Source: an uncultured Methylococcaceae bacterium (lineage in GTDB: Bacteria; Pseudomonadota; Gammaproteobacteria; Methylococcales; Methylococcaceae). From it: 64,000 nucleotides of DNA. How positions within the stretch are numbered: position 1 is the stretch's first letter; every line of letters starts with the position of its first letter. The stretch is taken from assembly GCA_903934875.1 (NCBI GenBank), contig CAIZPP010000101.1:1-64000 (forward strand). Direction: 5' to 3'. This document shows, piece by piece, positions 28,581-38,065 of the stretch. The position numbers and the translations under genes are program-made. The notes under the pieces were generated by a model. That model did no database searches. It was given only the letters and a program-made list of their open reading frames with translations, and had not been told where the DNA came from.

Positions 28581-29273
28581 ATGCCCGAAATCAATTTGCT
28601 CGTGGTGGAAGATGAAGAGGCCATACGCGAGATGTTAACAATGGTGTTGGAGCAGGCAGATTTTACCGTGCATGCGGTGGCTGACGCACAGATGGCGACG
28701 GCAACCTTGGAGGAGATAACACCCGATCTAATCCTCTTGGACTGGATGCTTCCTGGCATCAGCGGGGTGGAATGGGCAAGGCGCCTAAAAAAGGGAGATG
28801 CCCATGGGGAGATTCCGATAATACTGCTTACCGCGCGGGGCGAGGAGGAGGACAAGGTCAGGGGGCTTGATGTCGGTGCTGACGACTATATCACCAAGCC
28901 TTTTTCGCCGCGTGAACTCGTTGCCCGCATTCGTGCCGTGTTGCGGCGGACTGGAAAATTCGGCAAGGGTGGCAAGATCGAATTGGGGGGGGTCTCACTT
29001 GACATTGAACAGCATCGCGTCAATATTAGCGGGGCCGAATTGGCGGTAAGCCCCACCGAATACCGGCTGCTGGAGTTCTTCCTGACCCATCCAGGAAGAG
29101 TCTATAGCCGCACACAGTTACTTGATCAGGTTTGGGGGCGCAGCACTTACATTGAGGAGCGTACCGTCGATGTCCATATCCGGCGTTTACGCAAGATTCT
29201 GGCCGAGCACAATCGCGAAGAACTGATCCAGACTGTGCGTGGCTTCGGTTACCGTTTTTCAGACACCATTTGA
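28581..29273 (+). CDS. phoB: Phosphate response regulator PhoB
   Basis: A 230-residue OmpR-type response regulator. The receiver domain has the acidic pair at residues 11-12, the phospho-acceptor Asp54 (LILLDWMLPG), the LLTARG threonine and the YITKPF lysine. The winged-helix DNA-binding domain fills the C-terminal half (VSPTEYRLLEFFLTHPGRVYSR; RTVDVHIRRLRKIL). It lies 4 bp upstream of phoR, its cognate sensor kinase. It activates phosphate-starvation genes. Confidence 0.96.
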   Translation: MPEINLLVVEDEEAIREMLTMVLEQADFTVHAVADAQMATATLEEITPDLILLDWMLPGISGVEWARRLKKGDAHGEIPIILLTARGEEEDKVRGLDVGADDYITKPFSPRELVARIRAVLRRTGKFGKGGKIELGGVSLDIEQHRVNISGAELAVSPTEYRLLEFFLTHPGRVYSRTQLLDQVWGRSTYIEERTVDVHIRRLRKILAEHNREELIQTVRGFGYRFSDTI

Positions 29274-29276
29274 TTC

Positions 29277-30563
29277 ATGGTCAGTTCTTGGCGTTCAGAA
29301 TTTTTTTGGCTAGCGGTTCTTGTTTTAGTCGGCCTGTTCGTCAGCAAAGTCTCAGGGCTGTATTTTTGCAGCTTGTTCCTGTGTGTCCTAGCTTACTTAA
29401 TCCGGCATATTTATCACCTCAACCGGCTGGTGTTATGGTTGCGCAATGGCGGGAAGCCACCGCGCAGCAGCGGCATCTGGGATGACATCTATTATCTCAT
29501 CTACCGGTTGCGCCGCCGCAATAAAAGCCGTAAAAAACGGCTGCTCGCCATGCTGGAACGCTTCCGCACAGCAACGGCGGCACTTCCCGATGCCACTGTT
29601 GTGCTGAGTGCGAGGGATGAAATAGACTGGTTCAACGAGGCGGCGGAGCGCTTGCTGGGATTGCGCAAAGGCGATATCGGCCAACCCATTGGCAATTTGC
29701 TGCGCAACCCCAGGTTCGCGGAATTTTTGCGGGGGTCGATTTACGAGGCTACGGTTAACATCGCTTCTCCTGTGCTAGACAAGGGGCAATTGGAAATCCG
29801 CATCGTACCCTACGGCGAGAATTTGCGGCTGCTAATTGCCCAAGACGTTACCCGCATCCGTTTCATGGAAAAGGTACGCAGCGATTTCGTCTCCAACGTC
29901 TCGCATGAGTTGCGTACCCCGCTCACGGTATTGCGGGGTTATGTGGAGACGCTTGGAGACGCCGATGAGGACTTGCCGCTGCATTATCAAAAGATCATCC
30001 GCCGCATGGACGAACAAACCACTAGGATGCAGAAACTGATTGACGGCTTGCTTTCCCTGACCAAGCTCGAAACGGGGACATTGGCACCCAGTAAGCGTGT
30101 GGATACTGTGTTGCTTATTAATAACGTCTGCGAGGAAGCGCGCATATTAATGAAAGAAGGACAAATTTTGGATTTGCGCCTAGAGTCCGACGCTGATTTG
30201 TTGGGGACCGAGTCGGAATTGCGCAGCGCATTATCCAATCTGGTCGTCAATGCGTTAAAATATGCACGGGGAGACGGTACTATAACGGTGTGTTGGCGCG
30301 ACGAAGCAAGCGGTGCCGCGCTTGAAGTGGGCGATGACGGTCCGGGCATCGCCGCCGAACACTTGCCCCGCCTGACCGAACGTTTTTACCGGGCGGAACC
30401 GGGTAAAAGTGACGGCAACAAAGGTATCGGACTGGGTTTGGCGATTGTCAAGCATGTGATGACACGACACGAAGGCGAGCTGAAAATTACCAGCACACTT
30501 GGCATAGGAAGTTGTTTTAGTTGCAAATTCCCCGAAAAGCGTTTGTTAAGAGGGCCGTCTTGA
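29277..30563 (+). CDS. phoR: Phosphate sensor histidine kinase PhoR
   Basis: A 428-residue membrane histidine kinase. There are two N-terminal membrane spans in residues 8-45, then a charged linker and a PAS domain (residues about 95-190). The dimerisation/phospho-acceptor motif FVSNVSHELRTPLTVLRGYVE has the histidine at residue 210. The ATPase domain carries the N box (LVVNALKYARG) and G boxes (VGDDGPGIAAEHL; GIGLGLAIVKHV). The very short periplasmic loop is typical of PhoR. It is co-transcribed with phoB. Confidence 0.95.
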   Translation: MVSSWRSEFFWLAVLVLVGLFVSKVSGLYFCSLFLCVLAYLIRHIYHLNRLVLWLRNGGKPPRSSGIWDDIYYLIYRLRRRNKSRKKRLLAMLERFRTATAALPDATVVLSARDEIDWFNEAAERLLGLRKGDIGQPIGNLLRNPRFAEFLRGSIYEATVNIASPVLDKGQLEIRIVPYGENLRLLIAQDVTRIRFMEKVRSDFVSNVSHELRTPLTVLRGYVETLGDADEDLPLHYQKIIRRMDEQTTRMQKLIDGLLSLTKLETGTLAPSKRVDTVLLINNVCEEARILMKEGQILDLRLESDADLLGTESELRSALSNLVVNALKYARGDGTITVCWRDEASGAALEVGDDGPGIAAEHLPRLTERFYRAEPGKSDGNKGIGLGLAIVKHVMTRHEGELKITSTLGIGSCFSCKFPEKRLLRGPS

Positions 30564-30713
30564 CTGTTCCGGGTGCTTGATTGGCATCAATTTCTTTTTT
30601 TTTACCAATAAAATAGCTACAAGGGGTTTGCAATACTGGCCCAATGGCTATATCATGGAAACTGTTGTTATTTGCGTTAAATATTGTTGCTAATTCGTTA
30701 CAGGAGCACAACC

Positions 30714-31856
30714 ATGAATAGAAAACATTTTTTTGCACTAGCCCTTACCGGGTTGGCGGCATACACTTCTGCGCAGGCGGCCGATGAATTTCTGGATGAT
30801 CGGTTCTACGCAGCACCTTTCGGAACTTACGTGCATGGGGGTGGCGACCGTAACTCCTTTGATGGCTGGGGCGGCGGTTTGGCAGTCGGCAAGATACTCA
30901 ACGAGTCTTTCAACGTTGAAGTTAGAGGCTTCTGGCAGTCCTTCGGTGGCCAGCCCAACAGCTTGCTGGGTCCGCGCTATCAGGATGCCGCTCGCTATAA
31001 TGCCGATTTGACGGGTGGCACGATCGATCTGCAATACTACTTTTTCCGCGATGCCTTCTCCCCGTACGTCGTCGCTGGCGTAGGCGGTATGAATACCAGT
31101 CAGCGCTACCAAGGGATTGGGCCGTACACGGGTAACTTTAGTGCCACGGGCACAAGGTTTAACGCGGGCGGCTCTGTAGCCTCATTCATTTTTGAAACGG
31201 GTGTCGGCGCAACCTATGAACTTCTGGACAACTTCCTGTTGCGTGCCGATGTGCGCTACCGCTTAGACACTGCTCCGAGTTCAGTTAACACCAGCATTGG
31301 GCAGAATAGAAGGCCCGACGTGTTCAACGACCTGCTCGTCAATGTTGGCTTCGTGGTTCCGTTCGGCGACAAGCCGGTAAGAACTGCCCCAGTTGTCGCG
31401 CCGGTGGTTGCAGAGTGCTCCACGCGTGACAGCGACCATGACGGTGTCAACGATTGCGATGACAAATGCCCAGGCACCGCCAAGGGAACCAAGGTTGATG
31501 AATATGGCTGCCCGATCCGCATTGAGTTGAAAGGTGTCAATTTCAAATATGACTCGGCCGAGTTGACCGAAACCGCCAAGTCTATCCTGAACAAGACGGC
31601 TTCCGATTTGAGTGTCTACCCGCTGAAGAAGACCATTGAAGTCAGAGGCCATGCCAGCAGCGAAGGCTCCGATGAATACAACTTGCGTCTGTCCCAGCGC
31701 CGTTCGCAGTCTGTGGCCGATTACCTGAAGGCTAAGGGCGTTAGCAATAAGCTGGTCGCCAAAGGCTATGGCGAGGCTTATCCGATTGCCGACAACGCCA
31801 CCGAGGCGGGCCGGGAAAAGAACCGCCGCGTCGAGTTGGTTTGGATCGGTGAATAA
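30714..31856 (+). CDS. OmpA-family outer-membrane protein
   Basis: A 380-residue protein with a signal peptide (about residues 1-22, ending SAQA) and an N-terminal beta-barrel of about 200 residues with alternating aromatic strands. A thrombospondin type-3 Ca-binding segment (DSDHDGVNDCDDKCPG) comes next. A C-terminal OmpA/MotB peptidoglycan-binding domain (IEVRGHASSEGSDEYNLRLSQRRSQSVADYL) completes it. The architecture resembles OprF-like porins. The ATG at 30714 has an AGGAG run 9 bp upstream. A strong hairpin terminator follows the stop. Confidence 0.93.
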   Translation: MNRKHFFALALTGLAAYTSAQAADEFLDDRFYAAPFGTYVHGGGDRNSFDGWGGGLAVGKILNESFNVEVRGFWQSFGGQPNSLLGPRYQDAARYNADLTGGTIDLQYYFFRDAFSPYVVAGVGGMNTSQRYQGIGPYTGNFSATGTRFNAGGSVASFIFETGVGATYELLDNFLLRADVRYRLDTAPSSVNTSIGQNRRPDVFNDLLVNVGFVVPFGDKPVRTAPVVAPVVAECSTRDSDHDGVNDCDDKCPGTAKGTKVDEYGCPIRIELKGVNFKYDSAELTETAKSILNKTASDLSVYPLKKTIEVRGHASSEGSDEYNLRLSQRRSQSVADYLKAKGVSNKLVAKGYGEAYPIADNATEAGREKNRRVELVWIGE

Positions 31857-31905
31857 CACGCCCCTCCTTGGCGGATGACTCCGCCGGTTGACCGTTAAGA
31901 AACGC

Positions 31906-31934
31906 AAACCCGCTCTAGTAGCGGGTTTGTCATT
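31906..31934 (+). terminator. Intrinsic terminator after the OmpA-family gene
   Basis: A 9-bp perfect stem (AAACCCGCT and AGCGGGTTT) with a 5-base loop, followed by GTCATTTT. It lies 50 bp after the porin stop codon. Confidence 0.8.
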
Positions 31935-32034
31935 TTAAACATGCTGAATCAAGCAACAAACCTTTTGCCACCTGTTACACTGTCAACATGAAATCCCCGC
32001 GTTCTTGGAGGTTTCTGACCAATGAGGAAAATTG

Positions 32035-33090
32035 ATGAAGAAAAGACATTTGCTAGCGGCTATCCTGTCCGCCCAATTAATCGCTAGTGCGGTGCTGGCC
32101 GATGGGCCGAGGAATTACCTGTACATTGTCGGCTCGACCACCATCGCGCCGTTTGCGGAGGAAGTTGCCAGCCGAATCGCCAAAAGCGCCAAGTTCAAAC
32201 GCCCGCTGCACGAATCCAATGGCACCAACGGCGGCTTTACGATGTTTTGCGAGGGAACGGGGATGGACTACCCGGATATTATCGATGCCTCCCGTCCAAT
32301 CAAAAAGTCAGAATTTACGACTTGCCAAAACAACGGCGTAGGGGACATTGTGGAAGTCAAAATTGGCTATGACGGCTTGGTAATCGCTAGTAACAAAAAA
32401 GCCAAGCCAATGGAATTGACCAGAAAAGACCTCTACTTAGCCTTGGCCAAAATGGTGCCGGATGCCGCCTGCAAGGAAGCCTGCGATAAATTGATCCCCA
32501 ACCCTTATAAAACTTGGAAACAGGTCAACCCTGGCTTGCCGGACGTAAAAATCGATGTCTATGGCCCTCCGTTCAATGCGGGAAGTAGCGAAGTTTTTGC
32601 CGAAGCCGTGCTGGAGTCGGGTTGCAACAGCTTTCCGTGGCTGCGCACAATGAGAACGAAAAATGAGAAGGAATACAACAGAGATTGCCACAATTTCCGC
32701 GAGGACGGGGCCTATACCCAGGAAAGCGCGGAATTGATACCCGCTAGACTGGACGATAGCTTGGATGCAATAGGCATCATCAACTTCAACAGGTTGAAGG
32801 AAAATGCCGCCCATCTACAGGCAGCTAAGCTCGAAGGCGTGGCCCCCACTTATGAAACCATTGCCGCGCAGAGCTATGGGATTGCCCGCCCCTTGTTTTT
32901 TTATGTCAAAAAGGCCCATTTCAACAGAATACCCGGCTTTGGGGCCTACTTAACTGAATTTACCAGCGAAAAAGCCTCGGGGGCAAAAGGCTATCTGCTC
33001 GCCAAAGGGCTGGTCGGCATGTCGCCGCAGGAACTGAAAGACATGGCGGCGGATGTCAAAGCGCTGAAACCGTTGACACTGGCAAACTAA
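32035..33090 (+). CDS. PstS-like phosphate-binding protein
   Basis: A 351-residue periplasmic solute-binding protein with a signal peptide (about residues 1-22, ending VLA). The motif YIVGSTTIAPFAEEVA and the later ESNGTNGGFTMFCEGTG and DIIDASRPIKKSEF fit the PstS family, in which the GSTT and SNGTNGG segments bind phosphate. The ATG at 32035 has GAGGA 7 bp upstream. The pst permease genes are not adjacent. Its nearness to phoBR suggests phosphate control, but it may be a stand-alone member. Confidence 0.9.
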   Translation: MKKRHLLAAILSAQLIASAVLADGPRNYLYIVGSTTIAPFAEEVASRIAKSAKFKRPLHESNGTNGGFTMFCEGTGMDYPDIIDASRPIKKSEFTTCQNNGVGDIVEVKIGYDGLVIASNKKAKPMELTRKDLYLALAKMVPDAACKEACDKLIPNPYKTWKQVNPGLPDVKIDVYGPPFNAGSSEVFAEAVLESGCNSFPWLRTMRTKNEKEYNRDCHNFREDGAYTQESAELIPARLDDSLDAIGIINFNRLKENAAHLQAAKLEGVAPTYETIAAQSYGIARPLFFYVKKAHFNRIPGFGAYLTEFTSEKASGAKGYLLAKGLVGMSPQELKDMAADVKALKPLTLAN

Positions 33091-33097
33091 ACGCCCC

Positions 33098-34375
33098 TCA
33101 CTCGCCCCAAAATCCATAAGCAACGGTCAAAAACGCCAGGCCGGCCAGTATGCCGCCGGCCAGGCATCCTGTGCGGCGGCTGCCTAGTGCGAATGCATAG
33201 ACGGCTTTAAGCAAGTTATTGCTGGCCGTGGCGGTGACGATGGCCTTGAGGAGTATGCTTTGCCCGGCGATGAACTTGCCTTGTAGCAGAGACAACACGA
33301 AAGGATCAATATCCGCAAAGCCGGCGAAAAATGACATCCAAATCAAGCCTCGGTCGGCATAAAGGCCGATGCTGTATTGGGTCACTGCGGTAATCACCAT
33401 GAACAGGAAGGCGAACAGTAAAGCCGAGCTCAATTCCAACGGGTTTTTTGGGCTGGTGGTCATCGTTGGGGCGGTATTGGGTATGGCGTTGCCGCGTGTC
33501 AGCCAAAAAGCAATACCGCCGCTTAGGACTGTCAACATCAAAAAAGCCGGCAGCAAAGCGACAGCCAGGGACAACTTGAAAATCCCCACCACGGCCAGCA
33601 GACGCGGATACATCATCGCGGTCGCCAACACAATGGCGGCGGCGGGCGCGTTGGAGCCTGACGGATAGGCTTTCGATTGTCTCGCCAGCACCACTGTGGT
33701 AGCCGTGCTGGAGTAGACCCCGCCGATGGCACCGGTCAGCAATAGGCCTTGCCCCTTCAGCAGATAGGTCTGCACTAAATAGCCCAAATAGGAAATGCCA
33801 CTGATCACCACGACCGCCAGCCAAGTTTGGTAGAATGAAACCGGGATGAAGTCAGCGATGGGCGTTTGCGGCGTCAGCGGCAAGATAACCCCGGACAGCA
33901 CTAGGAACTTGCCTAGGCTGATAATCTCCTCGTTGTCCAGGTTTTCCGTTAGCCGATTGATTTTTTCCTTGGCATTCAGCACGAACAGGGTTGAAATAGT
34001 GAACAGTATCAGAAACCAGCCGGGAAATCCTAGGGCAATTGGACCAATCAGATAGCATAAAAAGGCGATCAGAATTCCGATCATCCCCGGCTGTTGCTGG
34101 GCCGCCCTGGCGTGGTAGTAAATGCCCATCAATAACGTTAAAGTTAGAAGCCCGCCTAAGTAAAACTCTCCGTTCGGTTGCAGTTGAAACAGCACGAAAC
34201 CTAAGATGCCAATCAAGGTGCAGGTGCGGGTGGAGCCGAAATAATAGCTTTTCTTGGCGACCAAGTAATACTCGCGCAATCCTAAGCCCAGCAGAAAGCT
34301 CATCGCCAAGGTTAGCATGAAAGCGCTAAGTAGTGTCGGCAGCAAGGGAGCGGTAGGCGGAAGGGGCGGTTCCAT
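33098..34375 (-). CDS. MgtC/SapB-type membrane protein with DUF4010
   Basis: A 425-residue multi-pass membrane protein (about 11-12 predicted spans). The N-terminal third (SAFMLTLAMSFLLGLGLREY, YFGSTRTCTLIGILGFVLF) resembles MgtC/SapB membrane domains. The rest is DUF4010-like (GLLLTGAIGGVYSSTATTVVLARQSK; GIYHARAAQ-type linker). The function of the group is not established. The ATG at 34375 is chosen; a TTG at 34405 is in frame. It is convergent with the PstS-like gene and divergent from the GTPase gene, with about 150 bp between the chosen starts. Confidence 0.85.
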   Translation of the reverse strand: MEPPLPPTAPLLPTLLSAFMLTLAMSFLLGLGLREYYLVAKKSYYFGSTRTCTLIGILGFVLFQLQPNGEFYLGGLLTLTLLMGIYYHARAAQQQPGMIGILIAFLCYLIGPIALGFPGWFLILFTISTLFVLNAKEKINRLTENLDNEEIISLGKFLVLSGVILPLTPQTPIADFIPVSFYQTWLAVVVISGISYLGYLVQTYLLKGQGLLLTGAIGGVYSSTATTVVLARQSKAYPSGSNAPAAAIVLATAMMYPRLLAVVGIFKLSLAVALLPAFLMLTVLSGGIAFWLTRGNAIPNTAPTMTTSPKNPLELSSALLFAFLFMVITAVTQYSIGLYADRGLIWMSFFAGFADIDPFVLSLLQGKFIAGQSILLKAIVTATASNNLLKAVYAFALGSRRTGCLAGGILAGLAFLTVAYGFWGE

Positions 34376-34531
34376 GACATACACTCTTGGATTAGGAAAT
34401 GGCAATTGTACCTAATCATTACGCTTTTGCATGGGGTTTTTCCGGAAATGAGAAGTAGAGCCAGACTGCCTGCCCCTCGTCCCCGCAACGCCATCGTGTA
34501 CAATAGGTGTTTAACTTTCCCCGCTAGCCCT

Positions 34532-36280
34532 GTGAACCAAACCGCATCCCTTTCTGCTTGCGTCACCTTGCTCCGACAGCGCCACGAATGCGTGCGGAAA
34601 GCCCTAGGTTTTGGACCCTCTTCCCGCAGCTTGGAGGAAAACCTAAAGTCTTTGCGTTTGGCCGAGGCGTTTCTTGAGAAAACTGACATGCATCGGCAAC
34701 GGCCGGGGCACCCGGTGCAAATCGCCGTGATCGGCCCAACCCAGTCGGGCAAGAGTTCGCTGGTAAATTTCTTGCTGGGGGAAGGCCGGGCGCGGGTCAG
34801 TCCGCTGGCGGGTTACACGGTCCATCCGCAAGGATTTCCACTGAATACGGGCAATATGGCCTGGGATTGGCTGGATAGTTATTTCAGCGACTACCGCCGT
34901 TGCCACATTGACGATCTGCCCGAGGGGCGTTACGATTTTTTTACCTTGGACGAGCCGCTAGTCCACACCGGCCATCGTTTACCCCCAGCCGTCATTTGGG
35001 ACACGCCTGATTTCGATTCGGTGGACGCGGCAGACTACCGCACCGCCGTGTTGCGGACGGCGGCATTGGCCGATGTCATTCTGTTGGTGGTCAGCAAGGA
35101 CAAATACGCCGACCAGGCGGTATGGGACATGATGGGTTTGCTAGAGCCTTTGGGGCAACCGGCGGTGGTTTGCATAAACAAGCTAAACGCCGCCTCGCGT
35201 GACACTCTGCTGCGCTCCCTGGGCGAGAAATGGCGGGCGGCACGGCGTGACGAAGTTGCCCCGGCAGCGGTTATGCCCTGGGTCGAAGACCACCGAGTCG
35301 CCTTCAACGACGCAGAAGGCAGAATTCTTTTCGACTTATTGGCGCAAGCCAGTGCCAAAGTGGACCGGCAAAATTTGGCAGAACGGGCGCGGCGGCTGGT
35401 TGAAGTGCATTGGCAAGACTGGCTGGGGCCAATCCGGCAGGAACTGTCGGCGAGAGCAGAGTGGGAAGGCTTGGTGGAGTCCGCCCTAAACGATGCCTTG
35501 ACCATTTACCGGCGTGATTTTCTCGACCCCCCCCATCACTTCGATACATTCCAGCGGGCCTTGGCCGAACTGCTAACCCTGCTGGAAATCCCCGGTTTGG
35601 CCGGCGGCATGGTCGCCGCCCGCAAGTTGCTGACCTGGCCGGTGCGGCAACTGGCCCGCATTGGGAAAAGCTTCAGTGCCACGGAAACACTTGGCCAGGA
35701 AACACTGGTGCTGAACCGCATCTTGGGGCATTTGTTTATCCAGCTTGGCCAGTCGCTGTTGGAGCGTGGCGGAATGGATAGCGTGATGACCGTCTATTGG
35801 CGGGAACTGGGCACTTTGCTGCGGGAAGAGCACAGGCGCGGCGAGGCTGCCCGCGCTGCCGCGCTGGCCCGCCATGTGGCGGATTTCTGGCCGGAGATCG
35901 AGCGCACTGCCCATCAGCTTCACGACAAGTTGCGGGAACACCCTGCCGTACTTAACGGGCTGCGAGCCACCCGTGCGACGGCTGACGCGGCGGCTTTGGG
36001 TCTGGCTTTGCACACCGGGGGCATCGGTTTGCAGGATTTCATCATCGCCCCGGCGATCCTCTCCGTCACCAGTTTGCTGGCGGAAAGCGCCTTAGGGCAT
36101 TTTTTGCACAGGGCGGAGGCGGAATTGAAGGAGCGCCAATTCCGTGAGACCAAAAAGCTATTTGTAGAGATATTTGGACCCGTGTTGAAAAGCCTGCCCG
36201 GCAGGATGAACCAGACGGTTCGTTTTAATATTCCGGGGGAAATGGTGGATAATATTGAACGGATGCTGTTTTTGGCATGA
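34532..36280 (+). CDS. Large GTPase of the 50S-binding/dynamin-like class
   Basis: A protein of about 582 residues with a G domain near its N-terminus. P-loop GPTQSGKSSLVNFLLGEG is G1, WDTPDFDSVD is G3, and CINKLNA is G4. The C-terminal two thirds are helical, with a segment that may associate with membrane (GLQDFIIAPAILSVTSLLAES). No ribosome binding site decides the start. The GTG at 34532 leaves all recognisable sequence; TTG 34406 or ATG 34448 are alternatives. The partner process is unknown. It is not one of the universal GTPases (Era, Der, ObgE, BipA). Confidence 0.8.
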   Translation: MNQTASLSACVTLLRQRHECVRKALGFGPSSRSLEENLKSLRLAEAFLEKTDMHRQRPGHPVQIAVIGPTQSGKSSLVNFLLGEGRARVSPLAGYTVHPQGFPLNTGNMAWDWLDSYFSDYRRCHIDDLPEGRYDFFTLDEPLVHTGHRLPPAVIWDTPDFDSVDAADYRTAVLRTAALADVILLVVSKDKYADQAVWDMMGLLEPLGQPAVVCINKLNAASRDTLLRSLGEKWRAARRDEVAPAAVMPWVEDHRVAFNDAEGRILFDLLAQASAKVDRQNLAERARRLVEVHWQDWLGPIRQELSARAEWEGLVESALNDALTIYRRDFLDPPHHFDTFQRALAELLTLLEIPGLAGGMVAARKLLTWPVRQLARIGKSFSATETLGQETLVLNRILGHLFIQLGQSLLERGGMDSVMTVYWRELGTLLREEHRRGEAARAAALARHVADFWPEIERTAHQLHDKLREHPAVLNGLRATRATADAAALGLALHTGGIGLQDFIIAPAILSVTSLLAESALGHFLHRAEAELKERQFRETKKLFVEIFGPVLKSLPGRMNQTVRFNIPGEMVDNIERMLFLA

Positions 36281-36319
36281 ATAAGACTTACGCCAGGCCC
36301 CGTTCGTGCTGTTTTAAAG

Positions 36320-36450
36320 GGGTGTGATTAAAAGTGATGCAGACGAATCGGGAGGTCGTTGAATTTACACCTGGAGTGCAAGGCCTGCCTTGCCCTTAGA
36401 TGCCCTCGCAAGGCAGGCCTTGCACTCCCGCATCCCTTTTAATCGCACCC
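36320..36450. mobile_element. MITE with GGGTGYGATTAAAAG ends
   Basis: The 131-bp element has 21-bp imperfect inverted ends (GGGTGTGATTAAAAG and CTTTTAATCGCACCC, with an outer GATGC). Inside is a hairpin (GGAGTGCAAGGCCTGCCTTG and complement). The flanks GTTTTAAAG (36311-36319) and GTTTTAGAG (36451-36459) agree at 8 of 9 positions and may be the target duplication. It lies between the GTPase and hldE genes. Confidence 0.7.
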
Positions 36451-36481
36451 GTTTTAGAGATGAAAACGCCGTACCTCAAGT

Positions 36482-37972
36482 TTATTGGTGGTCATTTCCG
36501 AGGAGGCTGATGATCTTACTGCTACTGCGGCCGGGAACCACAGGCACCAGCGCGACATGGCCTCCCCAATTTTTCACCTCGTCTCCACCGACTACCTGGT
36601 CTTCGCGATAGTCATCGCCTTTGACCAGCACATCAGGGCGTATGGAACGAATCAGTTCAAGGGGAGTTTCGCTATCGAATAGGATGACGGCATCGACTGC
36701 CGCCAAGGCAGCCAGAACCCGCGCCCTGTCCACTTCGTGGATTACGGGCCGACTCTCCCCTTTCAGAACTCGCACCGAGCGGTCGGTGTTGAGTCCGACC
36801 ACCAGCCGGTCCCCGAATCTGCGTGCTTTTTCCAGGTAGGTGACATGGCCGGCATGGAGCAAATCGAAGCATCCATTGGTGAATACGATGCGGACACCTT
36901 TCTGCCGCCATTCAGCAACCCGGAACAGTAGCTGGTTCAATTCGCAAATCTTGTCAGCCTGCTCCACAACCTCACGGCGTTCGAGTTCCAATAGCAATTC
37001 CGTGCGGGAGATGGGCGTGGTGCCCACCTTGCCAACGACCACGCCGGCGGCAAAATTGGCGAGTTCAAGCGATTCGGCGGGTTGCAGCCCGGATACCAGG
37101 CCAGCAGCCAAGGTGGCGATGACCGTGTCGCCCGCGCCGGAAACATCGAATACCTGCCGAGCTGTGACAGGAAGATGCAGGGGCGGCTGTCCGGGTCGAA
37201 GCAGGGATATGCCCGCCTCGCCGCGGGTGAGGGCGAGGAAGTCGAGGTCGAGCTCCCGTACGAGTTGCTCGCCCGCCGCCAGCATCCCCTCGGTATCGGT
37301 GGATAAAACCCCGCACATTGCAGACAGTTCTTGCAGGTTTGGCGTCAGCGTAGTTGCTCCCCGGTATTTACTGATATCGCGGCCTTTGGGGTCGATCAGG
37401 ACAGGAATGCCTAAGGCGCGGGAAGAGTCGATGATGGCCCGACAAATCGGCGCGGTGAGTGCGCCTTTGGCGTAGTCAGAAAGCACCACAGCAGCCGGTT
37501 GGCGGCGTTCGATCAGGTCCAGAACACGGACGGTCAGCGCCTGCTCGCTTGCCGGCGAAGATTGGACTGGCCGTTCACGGTCAATTCTAAGCATCTGCTG
37601 ATGACCACCGATGACGCGGATCTTGCAAACAGTTGGGCTATCCGCACATTCAACCAGCCCAGACGTATCAATGCCCGCTTCGGTGAGCAGAGCACCCAGG
37701 CGCGCGCCTTCGGCATCGACTCCGACTGGACCGGCGACAATGGTCTCAACGCCAAGCCCAACCAAGTTGGCCGCCACGTTGCCGGCACCGCCGACGCGGT
37801 CGGTTTCTCTAGTCAGCCTAACGATGGGCACGGGCGCCTCAGGAGAGATACGCACAACCTCCCCCCACAGATAGCGGTCAAGCATGAGGTCGCCGACCAC
37901 GAGCACGGCCCTTGGCGTACCCGTGCCGGGCACGAACCCACGCTGTACCGCTTCGGTCAATTCACATTTCAT
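36482..37972 (-). CDS. hldE: Bifunctional heptose kinase/adenylyltransferase HldE
   Basis: A 496-residue enzyme of ADP-heptose synthesis for lipopolysaccharide. The N-terminal ribokinase-like domain (to about residue 320) has LVVGDLMLDRYLWGEV, the GGAGNVAANL motif and the DVSGAGDTVIATLAAGL motif with the catalytic Asp. The C-terminal domain is a nucleotidyltransferase (FTNGCFDLLHAGHVTYLEKARR, with the HxGH motif). Length agrees with E. coli HldE (477). Confidence 0.97.
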   Translation of the reverse strand: MKCELTEAVQRGFVPGTGTPRAVLVVGDLMLDRYLWGEVVRISPEAPVPIVRLTRETDRVGGAGNVAANLVGLGVETIVAGPVGVDAEGARLGALLTEAGIDTSGLVECADSPTVCKIRVIGGHQQMLRIDRERPVQSSPASEQALTVRVLDLIERRQPAAVVLSDYAKGALTAPICRAIIDSSRALGIPVLIDPKGRDISKYRGATTLTPNLQELSAMCGVLSTDTEGMLAAGEQLVRELDLDFLALTRGEAGISLLRPGQPPLHLPVTARQVFDVSGAGDTVIATLAAGLVSGLQPAESLELANFAAGVVVGKVGTTPISRTELLLELERREVVEQADKICELNQLLFRVAEWRQKGVRIVFTNGCFDLLHAGHVTYLEKARRFGDRLVVGLNTDRSVRVLKGESRPVIHEVDRARVLAALAAVDAVILFDSETPLELIRSIRPDVLVKGDDYREDQVVGGDEVKNWGGHVALVPVVPGRSSSKIISLLGNDHQ

Positions 37973-38065
37973 TCCTCTCCCCTAAGCGTGTCCGCGCAAG
38001 CGGACAAGAATATTGCTGCAAACTTTTTTCTCCCAAGCATGATACCGTACATTTGACATTAATAA

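Noticed and set aside
31950-31990. Pho box upstream of the PstS-like gene
   Set aside because: CTGTTACA and CTGTCAAC are adjacent, but the spacing differs from the usual 11-bp arrangement, so I did not list it.
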